Origin: Theropithecus gelada | Lineage: Eukaryota; Chordata; Mammalia; Primates; Cercopithecidae | Direction: 5' to 3' | Assembly (NCBI RefSeq): GCF_003255815.1 | Contig: NC_037670.1 | Span: forward strand, 54,915,809-54,979,808 | DNA length: 64,000 nucleotides | In this document: piece after piece, positions 24,580 through 36,365 of the stretch | Numbering within the stretch: position 1 is the stretch's first letter | Layout: each line of letters starts with the position of its first letter | Notes under the pieces: model-generated | The model's input: only the letters and a program-made list of their open reading frames with translations | Told to the model about the DNA's origin: nothing | Databases searched by the model: none | Made by a program: the position numbers and the translations under genes

Positions 24580-25960
24580 GAAGATGGTATTCTAACTGCT
24601 ATTGGGGGTGTTGGACAATGAATCTTTCTGGCTACTTCCTGCTGAAAAGGGGTGTCGTGTGGGGGAACAGCAGCTGAGACTCCTCCTGAGATTTATTTAA
24701 GTGTTCTCAGAAGAATGACATGTCCACAGGTGGTTCTGTTTGCAGCGCCATTTGGAGTTTTCTTCTAGGTAAAAAGAGATAAATTTTACAAGAAGTTTTA
24801 GAATATAGGGTTTTAACATGAGTATTAAGATTATTATTATTAGTGAGAGTATTATAGGTCATAACTATGACAGTAGAGTTTGATATCTGTTAGTTATTTC
24901 AATATATTTGTAATAGGGGTAGGCCTCCACTAGATGTTGCTATACATTACCAGAAACATTAATATAAAAGTAACATTTTTCTTTGAGAAACACATACATT
25001 TATCCCCTTGGCTTGCCATCGGGAGATAATTTTAGGTTCAGGCAATTTTTTATAACTTGCAATATGATTGAGAGAAATACGCTATTCAGTGGCTAAAGTA
25101 ACTTGTGTTAATCTAGGCAATTTCTCTCCTTTATTAAGTTCATTCATGACTTCCACAGATTATCTTACAACATTCTTAAACTTTCTGACTTGTCTTAAAT
25201 ATCCTTCCTTTTAAAACCAGACTTTTTAGGATAAGAATTTACCATACAAGCCTTGCTTATAAAATCTTATTTATAACCTTCTTTCCATAGCTTAGAGTGC
25301 ATCATATTGCCAATCTTTAATAAAAAGTCCTATCAAGCTCAGTGATAGTATAACTTTCCTGCTTATTTCTTGTCTGTAACTATTACCCTTGCTATGAGGA
25401 TAATAATTAAGCAAAGCAACCTTGACTAAATTTTTTCTACAATTATTCAATTATTATTCCTTTTATAAAAATGATAATTAGACAAAGTATTATGGCAATT
25501 CAAATTTTACAAGTAGAATTCCACACTGAGTGCCATAGTGTATAGTTCTACTACAAATAGAGTGAGTTTAGCAGCTCCCACAAGAGTGATGTAGTAGATA
25601 ATTTTTATTTATAAATTTTATTCATCAAGATATAGAATTTCCCTTTGGGGTTCTATGAAGTTATGAATGCAATCCTATGAATACTTAAAATTTTCTTGTA
25701 AATATGTGTTAAAAGAGAAGTTTTAAGAGCTGATGGCAATCTTGGAGAGGAAAAATAGAAATGACAAAAAGTATCCGATGAGGTAGCAGTGAGTAAGATG
25801 AGTAGCCCTCAGTTACTTATCTTTTATGATTTTCAGCTTAAGATTTTCTATTTCTTCACACTGATATTCAGGACATTCCTCTGGGCTTGTAAGGGGTTTC
25901 TCCCTCAGTTCTTCAGGCCTTGACTTGAGTGTGATGTATCCAAGAGTTGATATCTATAAT
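24580..25960 (-). mobile_element. Retroviral internal region next to the LTR, no readable gene
   Basis: AT-rich sequence between the LTR and the integrase-bearing part. By position on the minus strand it would be the env-to-LTR end of the provirus. I could not follow any long reading frame or envelope motif. It is either a non-coding env remnant or unrelated filler. Confidence 0.5.
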
Positions 25961-26259
25961 TTTTCTTTTTTTTTTCTGAGATGGAGTCTTGCTCTGTCAC
26001 CTAGGCTGAAGTGTAGTGGTGTGATCTTGGCTCACTGCAACCTCAGCCTCCTGGGTTCAAGTGTTTCTCCTGCCTCAGCCTCCCGAGTAGCTGAAATCAC
26101 AGCCCCGCACCATGCAGCCCAGCTAATTTTTGTATTTTTAGTAGAGACGAGGTTTCACCATGTTGGCCAGGCTGGTCTCAAACTCCTGGCCTCAGGTTAT
26201 TCGCCCACCTTGGCCTCCCAAAGTGCTGGGATTACAGTTATGAACCACCATGCCCAGCA
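25961..26259 (-). mobile_element. Alu (antisense) inside the retrovirus
   Basis: Antisense Alu with a T-run, 'tgagatggagtcttgctctg', and an end at 'gaaccaccatgcccagc'. The 124-aa ORF over it is the usual antisense-Alu ORF. Confidence 0.95.
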
Positions 26260-26547
26260 GATGCCTGTAACTTTTATTGCCAAGGGAAGAGGGGGTTGAA
26301 AAAAGAACAGTGTAGGGCCCTTCCCAGCTTGGGCTTAAGGAAAGAGAGAGAGAGGTATGAGATTTACTAATAGCAAATCTCCTGGGTTAAATAAAGGTGG
26401 TCCTATTTTTTGGGGTTAGGCTACTGCTAGTTGTGTTAATTTTTGTTGGAAGTGAGCTAGAGAGGTTACATACTTAACCAAATTAAGTTTTCTGTTTTAA
26501 TAGAAAAATCATTGGTAAGAAAAGGCCATTTATAGAGCTTAGACCTA

Positions 26548-27174
26548 ATTTTGTTTTTGTTTGTTTGTTTGAGACAGAGTCCCGCTCCGTCTCCCAGGCT
26601 GGAGTGCAGTGGCACGATCTCGGCTCACTGCAAGCTCCGCATCCTGGGTTCATGTCATTCTCCCACTTCAGCCTCCTGAGTAGCTGGAACTATAGGTGCT
26701 CACCACCATGCCCAGCTTATTTTGTTTCTGTATTTTTTTTTTTTTTTTTTTTTTGAGACGGAGTCTCGCTGTGCTCCCAGGCTGGAGTGCAGTGGCGTGA
26801 TCTCGGCCCACTGCAAGCTCCGCCTCCCGGGTTCACGCCATTCTCCCGCCTCAGCCTCCCAAGTAGCTGAGACTACATGCGCCCGCCACCACGCCCGGCT
26901 AGTTTTTTTTTTTTGTATTTTTAGTAGAGACGGGGTTTCACCATGTTAGCCAGGATAGTCTCGATCTCCTGACCTCGTGATCCACCCGCCTCGGCCTCCC
27001 AAAGTGCTGGGATTACAGGCTTGAGCCACCGCGCCCGGCCTTGTTTCTGTATTTTTAATAGAGATGGGGTTTCAACGTATTAGTCAGGATGGTCTCGATC
27101 TCCTGACCTTGGGATCCACCTGCCTCGGGCTCCCAAAGTGCTAGGATTACAGGGCTGAGCCACCATGCCCAGCC
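26548..27174 (-). mobile_element. Outer Alu (antisense) split by a younger Alu
   Basis: The antisense Alu begins 'gtttgtttgtttgagacaga' and ends 'ccaccatgcccagcc'. It is interrupted at 26735-27040 by a second Alu. Host words 'tagacctaa' before and after are its target-site duplication. Confidence 0.93.
26735..27040 (-). mobile_element. Inner Alu (antisense, AluY-like) nested in an Alu
   Basis: A well-preserved antisense AluY-like copy ending 'ttgagccaccgcgcccggcc'. The 16-bp word 'ttgtttctgtattttt' occurs exactly on both sides (26721-26736 and 27041-27056), a perfect target-site duplication. The inner element is therefore young relative to its host Alu. Confidence 0.95.
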
Positions 27175-27237
27175 TAGACCTAACTTGGAAGGCATATTTC
27201 TTACCCAAAGTAAGACCATGGGAAGAAGAATGACAAG

Positions 27238-27537
27238 TTTTTTTTTTTTTTTGAGACGGAGTCTGGCTCTGTAGCCCAGGCTGGAGTGCAGTGGCCGGAT
27301 CTCAGCTCACTGCAAGCTCCGCCTCCCAGGTTCACGCCATTCTCCTGCCTCAGCCTCCCGAGTAGCTGGGACTACAGGCGCCTGCCACCTCGCCCGGCTA
27401 GTTTTTCGTATTTTTTAGTAACTGAGACGGGGTTTCACCGTGTTAGCCAGGATGGTCTCGATCTCCTGACCTCGCGATCCGCCCGTCTTGGCCTCCCAAA
27501 GTGCTGGGATTACAGGCTTGAGCCACCGCGCCCGGCC
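27238..27537 (-). mobile_element. Young Alu, Old World monkey-like AluY (antisense)
   Basis: Its reverse complement contains 'ggctcaagcctgtaatccc', 'ctagccgggcgaggtgg' and 'gagatccggccactgc'. I associate these states with cercopithecid AluYR-type copies. The flanking word 'atgacaagtttttt' is repeated exactly (27230-27243 and 27538-27551). This is one of the copies used to infer the host lineage. Confidence 0.88.
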
Positions 27538-27639
27538 ATGACAAGTTTTTTGAGGTGTCTCTTGATAATATTATTTGTTCTCTACCTTTACTGAGAATCG
27601 GGGTGTTTAAGCACAATGGAGACGATATTCTATGCCTAG

Positions 27640-28370
27640 CACATTTGAGACCCCCATGTGACAGCTGCCTTAAATGAGGTGCCATTGTCACTTTGAAGGT
27701 ATTTAGGTAGACCAAAGCAGGGAGTTTGTTTGTTTGTTTTATCTTTTTCTGAGACAGAGTCTCGCTTTGTCACCCAGGTTGGAGTGCAGTGGTGCAATCT
27801 CAGCTCACTGCAGCCTCTGCCTCCCAGGTTCAAGCAATTCTCCTGCCTCAGCCTCCTGAATAGCTACAGGTGTGCACCACCACGCCTAAATTTTTTTGTA
27901 TTTTTAGAAATGACGAGGTTTCACCATGTTGGCCAGGCTGGTCTCAAACTTCTGAACTCATGATCTGCTCGCCTCAGCCTCCCAAAGTGCTGGGACTACA
28001 GGCCTGAGCCACCGCGCCTGGCTGGAGTTATTTTATTAATTAACACTTTTGTTACCTTAGAGGCCTTTGGGCATGGAAATGCTTCCACCCAGTTAGCAAA
28101 AGTATATACCCATAACAGAAGATATTGGATACCCTTTGTCTTTGGCATGTGAGTGAAGTCTATCTGCCAGTCCTCCCCTGGATAGCTTCCTATTTTGGGG
28201 GTTTTAGTAGGAAGGAGCCACCTGTTCAGGGAATTATTTTTAAGACAGACTTCATGGGAATTAGCAACCTGTTTGACTGTTTTTAGTAAGTTCTCTCCTG
28301 AAAACAATTAAAGGAAGGAAGGTAATCCAAACAGTCATTTAAAAATATGATTAGTATGGCTACTGTTCTT
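27640..28370 (-). pseudogene. Retroviral integrase (pol) remnant, split by an Alu
   Basis: Minus-strand reading gives a gammaretrovirus-like integrase segment. 'GEDWQIDFTHMP' with 'NWVEAFPC' lies at about 28050-28190, and after an inserted Alu (27724-28022) comes 'LQSDNGTSFKAA' at about 27640-27720. These match the integrase core, including the first two acidic catalytic positions (D in QIDFTHM, D in SDNG). In an active provirus this enzyme would join viral DNA to the host chromosome. Here the Alu splits the core, the N-terminal zinc region is degraded with a stop, and no RT or RNase H is visible. The remnant cannot be functional. Confidence 0.9.
27724..28022 (-). mobile_element. Alu (antisense) inside the integrase remnant
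   Basis: Antisense Alu between 'agcagggagtttgtttg' and 'ggctggagttattttatt'. It interrupts the integrase between the QIDFTHM and SDNG segments. It is followed by host sequence 'ggagttattttattaatt', giving a likely duplication around 'gggagttt/ggagttat'. Confidence 0.92.
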
Positions 28371-29526
28371 GAAGACTCAAATGTGAGGCTTACTGGGGAG
28401 AAGATGAACCCCCCGCAATACACACATTGGTCATGCTTTAAACCAGTTTTCTTTCATGGAGGACCTCGTCATTACATGGGGCTGAGAGAGGTTTTGGAGC
28501 AACTGAAAATTTCGGGCCAGGGCACACCCTAGTGTTATCCAAAGGCTTCTGGACTAAAGCCAGCCTCTGACCACCCATCCAGGTGTTAGCAAAGAGAATC
28601 TCCAGCTATCCTGTTGCAAAATTTCTCCTTTTCTATCTGCAGTCACCATGTCTTTTATCTTTTCTGTGTATGCAATGTGCGGGAATTTTTACAATTCAGG
28701 GAAACAGTTCTGTTAGGAAACATCGGCAAATACCATAGTAACCCAATAAACATCTCTCTCTACACATCCTCTGGTGAGCACATGGCATTTCTAAGCCAAC
28801 AGCACCCCCTAGTGGAAATAGAAATTCTCTCCATGAGGCACATTGTCACTCTTCTGCAATACACTGTAGCTTCCCAATTCTCTTTTTGCACCACTAAAAA
28901 TCAGGCTCTATGCCCTTCTGTGAGTGAGAAAACGCTGCCTTTAACAATTAAGAGTAAAATGTCCTCCACAGCCAAATTTTAGTTTGAATACTGTCCTATC
29001 AGCAGAAAAATGCCATTAGGTCCCTACTGTTCTTTAAGGCACCTATTCTGTCTTTAACTAAAATAGTACTTAATTAGTAAGGGGACTTTACATCCAAAAG
29101 TTAACCAGAATCATTTTCTAAGGGTAAATGATTTAGCATGGGGCATAAGAGTAGAATACAGAGTTCCATCTAGCACAATCCCTCCATTAAATGAGCCTTA
29201 CCCAAAGGCAACTATTACATACTCTTTCCCAAAATCCATTTTTTGGGGTGGCACACAGATCACACAAGTCTAGAAAGTCAAAGGGAAATCACAAGTGGAC
29301 AAATAAGGCTATGTGGGTAATTGTGGCTAAAACCCATCACTTAGTTCATCTGGTTTCATGGCTTGGAGAGGTCACAGCCACAACCATGAGTGACACATTT
29401 AACATGGTGCCAGGAACCAAGGAGAGAAAAGAGTAGAGGTGACACTCCAACTGTTTTCCCCTTCACCCTTGGTCAGACTCAAAAAAAGGGAGACTAAAAG
29501 AACTCTTTTATTCTCACTTTTTCTAG
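28371..29526. other. Unassigned sequence between the pol and gag remnants
   Basis: About 1.15 kb without recognisable domains. The part just upstream of 29527 ends in a pyrimidine tract, 'tcactttttctag', directly before the gag ATG, as in retroviral leader sequences. So the right portion is probably plus-strand retroviral leader. The strand switch between the minus-strand integrase and plus-strand gag must lie within this interval. Other parts may be another decayed element. Confidence 0.45.
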
Positions 29527-30030
29527 ATGGGCAACAGACCAACTTCAGCTTGCACCCTTCTAGAGTGCATTCTCTAACACTGGAACTTCTTTAACCTTGG
29601 AACTTTGAAGAATAAAGCAACTCATTTTCTTTTGCACAAGGGCATGGCATTTATACTAAACCTTTGCAAGCGTTGTAAGATCAACCCAGCTTTTTAAAAA
29701 GTCGTATCAGGCAGGCTTATAGAAAATTATTCACCAGAACTAGAAAAGCAAATTGCAGGGAAGCCATCTGAGAATCCCCCTTATTGAGAGCCACCTCAAG
29801 TTCTCTTATTACAAGACCTTAGCCAAATAAAGGAAGACATAGGCTGATTTTCTGATGACCCCCAATAAGTATATAGAAGCTTTCCAAAATTTAACTCAGG
29901 TGTTTCACCTCACATGGAAGGATGTTACGCTGCTCCTAAACCAAACCCTAACTGCAGCTGAAAAGCAGGCAGTTCTACAGGAAGCAGGGAATTTCAGAAA
30001 TGAACAATATGTAGTCTACAATGCACTCAG
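29527..30030 (+). pseudogene. Retroviral gag remnant on the strand opposite to pol
   Basis: A plus-strand ATG with 'MGN' at 29527 (the myristoylation-type start usual for gag) is followed within about 20 codons by a stop. Further down, 'MTPNKYIEAFQNLTQVFHLT' (29855) and 'NQTLTAAEKQAV' match the capsid region of class I endogenous retroviral Gag. In a virus this protein forms the core. Here stops and frame breaks separate the parts, and it ends in satellite sequence at about 30030. Its orientation is opposite to the LTR and integrase of the same insertion. Confidence 0.85.
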
Positions 30031-30915
30031 GAATGAAAGGAGAGTCACATCACATAGGAGCTGGACCAAGAAATATGTAGCAAATCTCCACTGCAGACAA
30101 GTCTGAAAAAATGAAGGGTCACATCAACTAGGTGATGAAATCAGAAATATAGCAAAATGATTCCTGTGGGCAAAGACCGAGCAGAAGAAATTACACCATG
30201 TATGTGATAAGCTTAGTAATACATCACTCTCCCTTTCTTAGGCATGATTCAAGCAAAAGAAAAGTCACATTACCTAGCTGTTAGGCCCAGAGTTATGTCA
30301 CAATCTCTATTATAACAGAAGCCCAGGTAAGAGTCACATCAAATAGATGACGGTCCCAGAGGTATGTCACAATGTCTCTTGTTAGCAGGGTACAGGCATA
30401 CCAACTCACATCACCTCGGTGCTGAGTTCAGCAATATGTCACAATGCTTTCTGAGAGCAAGGCCAAAGCAAAAGGGCAACATCACCTTGTTGTTGGGCCC
30501 AGTGATATGTCACAATGTTCCTTGTGGGCAAAACCTAGAAAGAGTCACATCAGCTAGGTGCTGGGCCTAGCAATGTTTTGATACACCCTGTAAGGAGAAA
30601 CCAGGCAGAAACAGTCTTATTACCTGTGTGATGAGCAGAAAGATATGTCACAATGCTCTCTGCAAGCAGGGCCTAGGCAAGAGTTATATCACCTGGGTGT
30701 GGACCCAGCAATATGTCACAACAGCCCATGTGGGCAAGGCACAGGCAGGAGAGCCACATAACCTGGGTGGTGGGTGCAGCAATATGTCACAGGATTCCCT
30801 GTGGGCAGTGCCAAGGCAGGAGAATAGATTTACATTAGTTAGGTCCTGGGTTCAGCAATGTTTCAATCCAATCTGTGGACTGAGCCCAGGCAGAAGAGTT
30901 GAATCAGTCAGGTGC
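30030..30915 (+). repeat. Satellite A array 8
   Basis: Forward A units resume with 'ggagagtcacatcacatagg' after the retroviral block. About 12 units, uninterrupted. They include near-consensus cores at 30690-30800. Confidence 0.9.
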
Positions 30916-31840
30916 TGGGCAGAGGCATATGTCACAATCACAGCTGCAGGAATGTTCATAAATGAGATTAACAATCCTGCACATGTCCAGATTCCAGGTA
31001 TGAGAATCAACACCTCTTTTATGTTGGGCCTAAGTACATGATTCACAATCTCAACAGTGGACTAGATCCATGGGCAAGAGCCTCAATTCCTCTCACAGAC
31101 TGTTTTCTTAGTGGAGTCACAGTCTTTCAGGTATAGTGAATCTTGGTCTGAGAGTCAATAACCCACCAGTGGACTGAAATAAACAATGTTCAACTTTTGG
31201 CACTTTTTTGATTGTGGGATTCAGAATCTCAACAATGGGTTGTGTTCATGTGGGAGGGTGACAATCATTACTGTTGGCTGGGTATGCTTATGAGTGTCAC
31301 AATCTCACCTGTGTCCTGAGGTCTATTAGAACATTCTCTGTCCTACTTGAGGGCTATGTACTGGGAGTTACAATCTTGTCTGAGACCTTCATGCTGGTAT
31401 GGACCCATAATTGTACCTGTGGCCCTAAGCCCAGGTATGAGAGTCAACATGTCTCCAACTGGCTGTTTCACCATTTCAACTCTGGCTGAATGTTCACATA
31501 TGACCGTCACAATTTCAACTATGGACTGTGTTTGAGATTAAGAACCTCATCAGTGAGCTCCATCCTTGTGGGAGGGTGACAATACTAAGGGTTTTTAGGT
31601 GAGCAGATGAGAAACACAACGTTACCTGTGTGCTAGGCTCTGCAATGACACTTTCTGTACCATTCAAGACTTTTACACAATATGCAAGAGTGGCATTTAT
31701 AATTTTTATAAAGAGGAGGCCCGTGAACTCACCTATTTGCCTAAGCCTTGCTAAGAGACACAGGATCTCTGCTATTGGCTGGTTCAAGGTATGAGACTTA
31801 TTATGCCATCTGTGAGCTGGGCCAAGATAAATGTGACAAT
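30915..31840 (+). repeat. Satellite B block 7 (nearly complete)
   Basis: Ordered landmarks are 'acagctgcaggaatgttc', 'cttttatgttgggcctaag', 'ttgttggctgggtatgc' (as 'ctgttggctgggtatgc'), 'cctgtggccctaagccca', 'gaggaggcccgtgaactc' and 'ctattggctggttcaaggt'. A short deletion removes the 'tcctcacctgcc' part near 31465. No transposon inside. Confidence 0.9.
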
Positions 31841-33440
31841 TACACCGGTGGATAGGGAATAAGTAGAGTCACATAACCTGTGCTTCTGGAGCCAGGAATA
31901 TGCCGTAATCTTCCTGGAGGCCAGGGACTAGGCATCACCTGTTTGCTGGGCCTGGGAATATATCACACTGCTTTCTGTCAGCCAGGCCCAGGCAGGAGAG
32001 ACACATCACCTGGTTGCTAAGCCCAGTAATATGTCACAATTTTCTTTGTGGGCAAGGTGCAGGCAGAAGAGGAGAGACACATTTCCTAGGTGATGGATAA
32101 AGAGATATGTCACAAGGCCCCATGTGAGCAGGGCCCAGGTGGTACTCCCATTCCCTACATGTTGAGCCCAGCGATATGTCAGAATACCCAGAATACACAG
32201 GGTCCAGACAATAGAAAAATGTCACATTAGCTAGGTACTGGCCCAGCGATAAACCACAATTTTTTTATTTTTTGCCAGAACCTAAGCAGTAGAGGAGAGT
32301 CACATCACCTAGTTTCTGGGTCCAGCGATATGTCACACGACATGGCCCAGGCAAAAAAGTAAAATTATTTATGTGAAAGACCCAGAGATATGCTACATTG
32401 TCCTCTGTGTGTAGAGCTAACAGAGAAGAAAAGTATTACATAACCTAGGTGCTCATGCCACCTGTTTCACAATCACCCCAAGTGGCAGGGCCCAGTCATG
32501 ACAGTCACATCACATAGGTTCTGGACCAAGTGATATGTCACAATATTCTCTCTGTACAGTTTACAGGAAGACAGTCACATAATCTAGCTGATGGGCTTAG
32601 AGACATGTCAAAATAACCCCTGTGGGCAGGGACCAGACAGAAGGATTACCTCACCTGTGTGCTGGGTTTGACAATAAGCCATCTTTCTTCTGTGGGTATG
32701 ACCCTGTCAAAAGAGAGTCACATCACCTAAGTTTTGGTGCCAGAACTATGTCACATTTCTTCTTATGGGCAAAGCCCAGGTAAGATGGGAGAGTCACATC
32801 AAAGAGTTGATGAAGTCAGAAATATGTCACAATGCCCTCTGTGAGCAAGGCTCAGGCAGGAGACTCACATCACCTGGGTGCTGGGCCCAGCAATATGTCA
32901 CAATGTCTTCTGAAAGTAGGGCAAAGGCAACATTAATGTCACCTTAGTGTAGCGCAAAGTGAAAAGTCACATCTTCATGCGGGTGGGCCTTAGAAAGATG
33001 GGAAGAGTCCTATCAGCTAGGTGCTGTACCCAGCAATAGGCAAAAATATCCCATCTGAACAGAAAGCAGACAGGAGTCATATTACCTGGGTGATGAGTGC
33101 AGAGACACATCACAATGCTCGTGTAGGCAAGGCCAAGGCTGAAGAGTTACATTACATGGGTGTTACACTAAGCAGTATGTCACAATGGCCCAGGTGGGCA
33201 GGGAAAAAATAGGAGAATCACATAAGCTGAGTTTTGAGCCCAGGGACACCCTAGTGTCCCCTATAGGCAGAGACATTAAAGAAATGGTGACTTACATCAC
33301 TTGGATGCAAGGCCCAGGGATATTCTACCATCTCCCCTGTGGGCAGCACCAAGGCAGGAGTATGGAGTCACATGTGCTGGGTTCAGTGATATGTCACAAT
33401 TGCACCTATGGACTGGGCCCAGACTTGAGAGTGAAATCAC
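31840..33440 (+). repeat. Satellite A array 9
   Basis: About 21 forward A units. No insertions. Units near 32800-32920 are close to the array consensus. Confidence 0.9.
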
Positions 33441-33714
33441 TCAAGTACTGAGCAGAGACATATGCCACAGTCACACCTGCAGGATGGTTTAGAGATTAGA
33501 TTAACAATCTCACACATGTCCCAGTTCTAAATCTGAGAGTCAACACCTCCTGTATGTTGGATCTAATTACAAGAGTCACAATCTCAATGGGGCACTCAAC
33601 TTGTTTATGAGAGTCTGAGGTTTTCCTTCAGACTATGTACCCTTACTGGAGTCACAAGACTCACAGTTGTGCTAAATACTGTGAACTGAATCCACATATA
33701 AGAGTCAAGTTTCC

Positions 33715-34012
33715 AGGCTGGGGGTGGTGCCTCATGTCTATAATCCCAGCACTTTGGGAGGTCAAGGCAGGACTTGAGGCCAGGAGTTTGAGAGCAGTCT
33801 GGGCAACATGGTGAAACCGTGTCTGTAGTAAATATACAAAAATTAGCTGGGCGTGGTGGCACATGCCTGTAATTCCAGCCACTCAGGAGGTTGAGGCACG
33901 AGAATTGCTTGAACCCAGAAAGTGGAGGTTGCAGGAGCTGAGAGTGCACCACAGCACTCCAGCCTGTGTGTCAGAGTGAGTGAAACTCTTAAAAAAAAAA
34001 AAAAAAAAAAAA
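33715..34012 (+). mobile_element. Alu in B block 8 (first)
   Basis: Plus-strand Alu from 'ggctgggggtggtgcctcat' to a 22-base A-tail. Host word 'agtcaagtttcca' before and 'agtcaaatttcca' after form the target-site duplication. Confidence 0.94.
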
Positions 34013-34309
34013 AGTCAAATTTCCAACTTTTGACTGTTTTCATGACAGAGACTCAGGACCTCAACAGTGTGTTGTGTTCATGTGTAAAGACAACAATTTT
34101 TACTGTTGGCTGGGTGTGTATATGTGTCACAATTTTGCCTGTGTTCTAGGCTCTCTCAGTACCACACGAGAGCTTTCTACAGTATTAACGAGAGTTGCAA
34201 ACCACTCTATGACCTTCATGATGGTATACACCCATGATTGTACCTGTGTCTCTAAGCCCAGGTATGAGAGTCAGCATCTCTATCACTGGCTGGTTCCACA
34301 TAAAAGAGG

Positions 34310-34622
34310 ACAGGCATGGTGGCTCATGCCTGTAATCCCAGCACTTTGGGAGGCCGAGGCAGGTGGATCACTTGAGGTCGGGAGTCCGAGACCAGCCTGG
34401 CCAACATGGTGAAACCCCATCTCTACTAAAAATACAAAAATTAGCCCGGTGCGGTGGGGCACATCTGTAATCCCAGCTACCCAGGAAGCTGAGGCAGGAG
34501 AATCAATTAAAGCCGGGAGGTGGAGGTTGCAGTGAGCCATTATTGAACTACTATACATCAGCCTGGTTGACAGAGTGAGATTTAGTCTCCAAAAAAATAA
34601 AATAAATAAAATAAAAATGAAA
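34310..34622 (+). mobile_element. Alu in B block 8 (second)
   Basis: Plus-strand Alu from 'caggcatggtggctcatgcc' to a tail of 'aaataaaataaataaaat' type. Flanks 'ataaaagag' and 'aataagag' mark the insertion point. Confidence 0.94.
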
Positions 34623-35049
34623 AATAAGAGTCCTCACCTGCCTCGGAGCTAGATTAGAAATGAATCACCACCCCAACTACAGCCAGATGTTCACAAATAA
34701 CAGTCACAATTTCAACTCCATCCACATGTGAGATTCAAGACCTTACCAGTAGGCTCTGTCCATGTGTGAGGGCAAAATCCTAATGGCTGATAGAGTGTGC
34801 ATATGAAAAACACAATCTCACCTGTGTCCTGGGTCCTGTGATGAGACTGTCTGTACCACCTGAAAAAGTTATATATGTGAGAGACTGGTAATCCACTATG
34901 ATATTCATACAGAGGAGATCCAGGATCTTACTCATTTCCCTAAGTCTAGCTTCAAAAAACAGTATCTCTCCTATTGGCTGGTTTGAGGCATGAGAGTTAT
35001 CATCTCACCCATGAGCTGAACAAGGATATATTTTACAATCCCACCTGTT

Positions 35050-36365
35050 GATAGAGAGTAAGCAGGAGTGTGACATCACCTGGGCACTAGGCCAGGAATA
35101 TGTCACAATTTTCCCTGATGGCAGGAACCAGTCAGAAGAGTAACATCAGCTGGGTGATCAGCCAGGGATATGTTACAATCCTGTTCTGAAAGCAGGGCAC
35201 AGGCAGCAGAGTCACAGCATCTGGGTGCTGAGCCCAGAGACATGTCACAATGCTCCCTGGGAGCAAGGCCCAGGAAAAGGAAGCACATCACCCTGTTGCC
35301 GAGTCAATGTTATTGTCACATTCTCCCCTGTGGGCCAGGTGCAGGCTGTAAAGGAGTCACATCTCCTTGGTGAGGAATACAGAGATATGTCACCAGGGTC
35401 TTGAGAGTCATAGGGCTAGAGCCCTGTTTGCAGGGAATAGACAGGTACCTCCCAAATTCTACATGTTTGGCCCAGTGATATGTCACAGTACTCATATGTG
35501 GGACCCATGAAAGAGGAGAGTCACATCACCTAGGTGCTAGGTCCAGTGATACATCACCATCCTACATGTTGGCAGAGACCAGGCAGAAGGAGAAGGCCAC
35601 ATCACCTAAATCATGAATGTAAAAATACATCATAATACCCTTTGGGCAGGACCCATGCAGGAGAGTCACCTTGCTTAGGTATTGGACCCAGCCATATGTC
35701 ACATGCAGTGTGACAGTAGGTAGCTAGTCTGGTATAAGCAGGGCAAGAAAGGGCGCCCCACTCCACACACACCAGAAATGTCAGGTGGCAATCAGATAAT
35801 GGCCAGGCAGTTAACTGTCTCGCTAAAGTAATAATTGGTGACAGCTGTTGCCAGGGAACAGCAGTCTCCTAATAGAAAACACCTAAAACTGGTCATCAGT
35901 AGCTTCCCAGTGAGATCTCAGGAGTTGGGTGGGTTAGGAGAACTAATGCAAGACCCCAGAAGTATGCCAACACATAAAATCCCAAGAGAAGAGAGTCACA
36001 TCATGACAGTAATGGCAACAGAGATATGACACACAATGACCCTGTAGGCAGGGCCCAGGCAGGAGAGTTACATCAACTGGGTGTTGGACCAAGTAAAATG
36101 TTACAACGGCGCCTGTGGGCAGGGCACAGGCAGGAGAGTCACATAACCCGGGTGTGCTGCCCAGCAATGTGTCACAATGTCCCCTGTGGAAAGCACCAAG
36201 GCAGTAGAGGAGACTCACATCACTTGGGTGCAAGGTCCAGCAATCTGTCAAGATGCTCCTGTGGGAAGTACCAAGGAAAAAGAATAGAGTCACATCACCT
36301 AGGTTGGGGTTCAGCAGTATGTCACAATTTCCATCTGTGGGCTGGGTGCAGGCAAGAGTCTAATC
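35050..36365 (+). repeat. Satellite A array 10 (split by an LTR-like piece)
   Basis: Forward A units at 35050-35707 and 35985-36365, about 13 in all. The units at 36100-36300 are among the best preserved: successive 'tcacat' cores start at 36138, 36214 and 36289, giving spacings of 76 and 75 bp. Confidence 0.9.
35708..35985 (+). mobile_element. LTR-like fragment, family not named
   Basis: A 280-bp non-satellite insert starts 'tgtgacagtaggtagctag', TG as in LTRs. It carries 'ggtgacagctgttgccagg' and 'gcaagaccccagaagtatgcc'. The right side runs into satellite 'gagaagagagtcacatca' without a CA end, so the 3' part is probably missing. I think it is the 5' half of a plus-strand LTR, but I could not identify the family. 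Confidence 0.5.

Larger units (their letters stand above)
33440..35050 (+). repeat. Satellite B block 8 (two Alus inside)
   Basis: The B order is kept around two plus-strand Alus (33715-34012 and 34310-34622). It runs 'cctgcaggatggttta', 'cctgtatgttggatctaat', 'ttactgttggctgggtgtg', 'cctgtgtctctaagccca', 'gaggagatccaggatctt' and 'ctattggctggtttgagg'. Confidence 0.9.
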
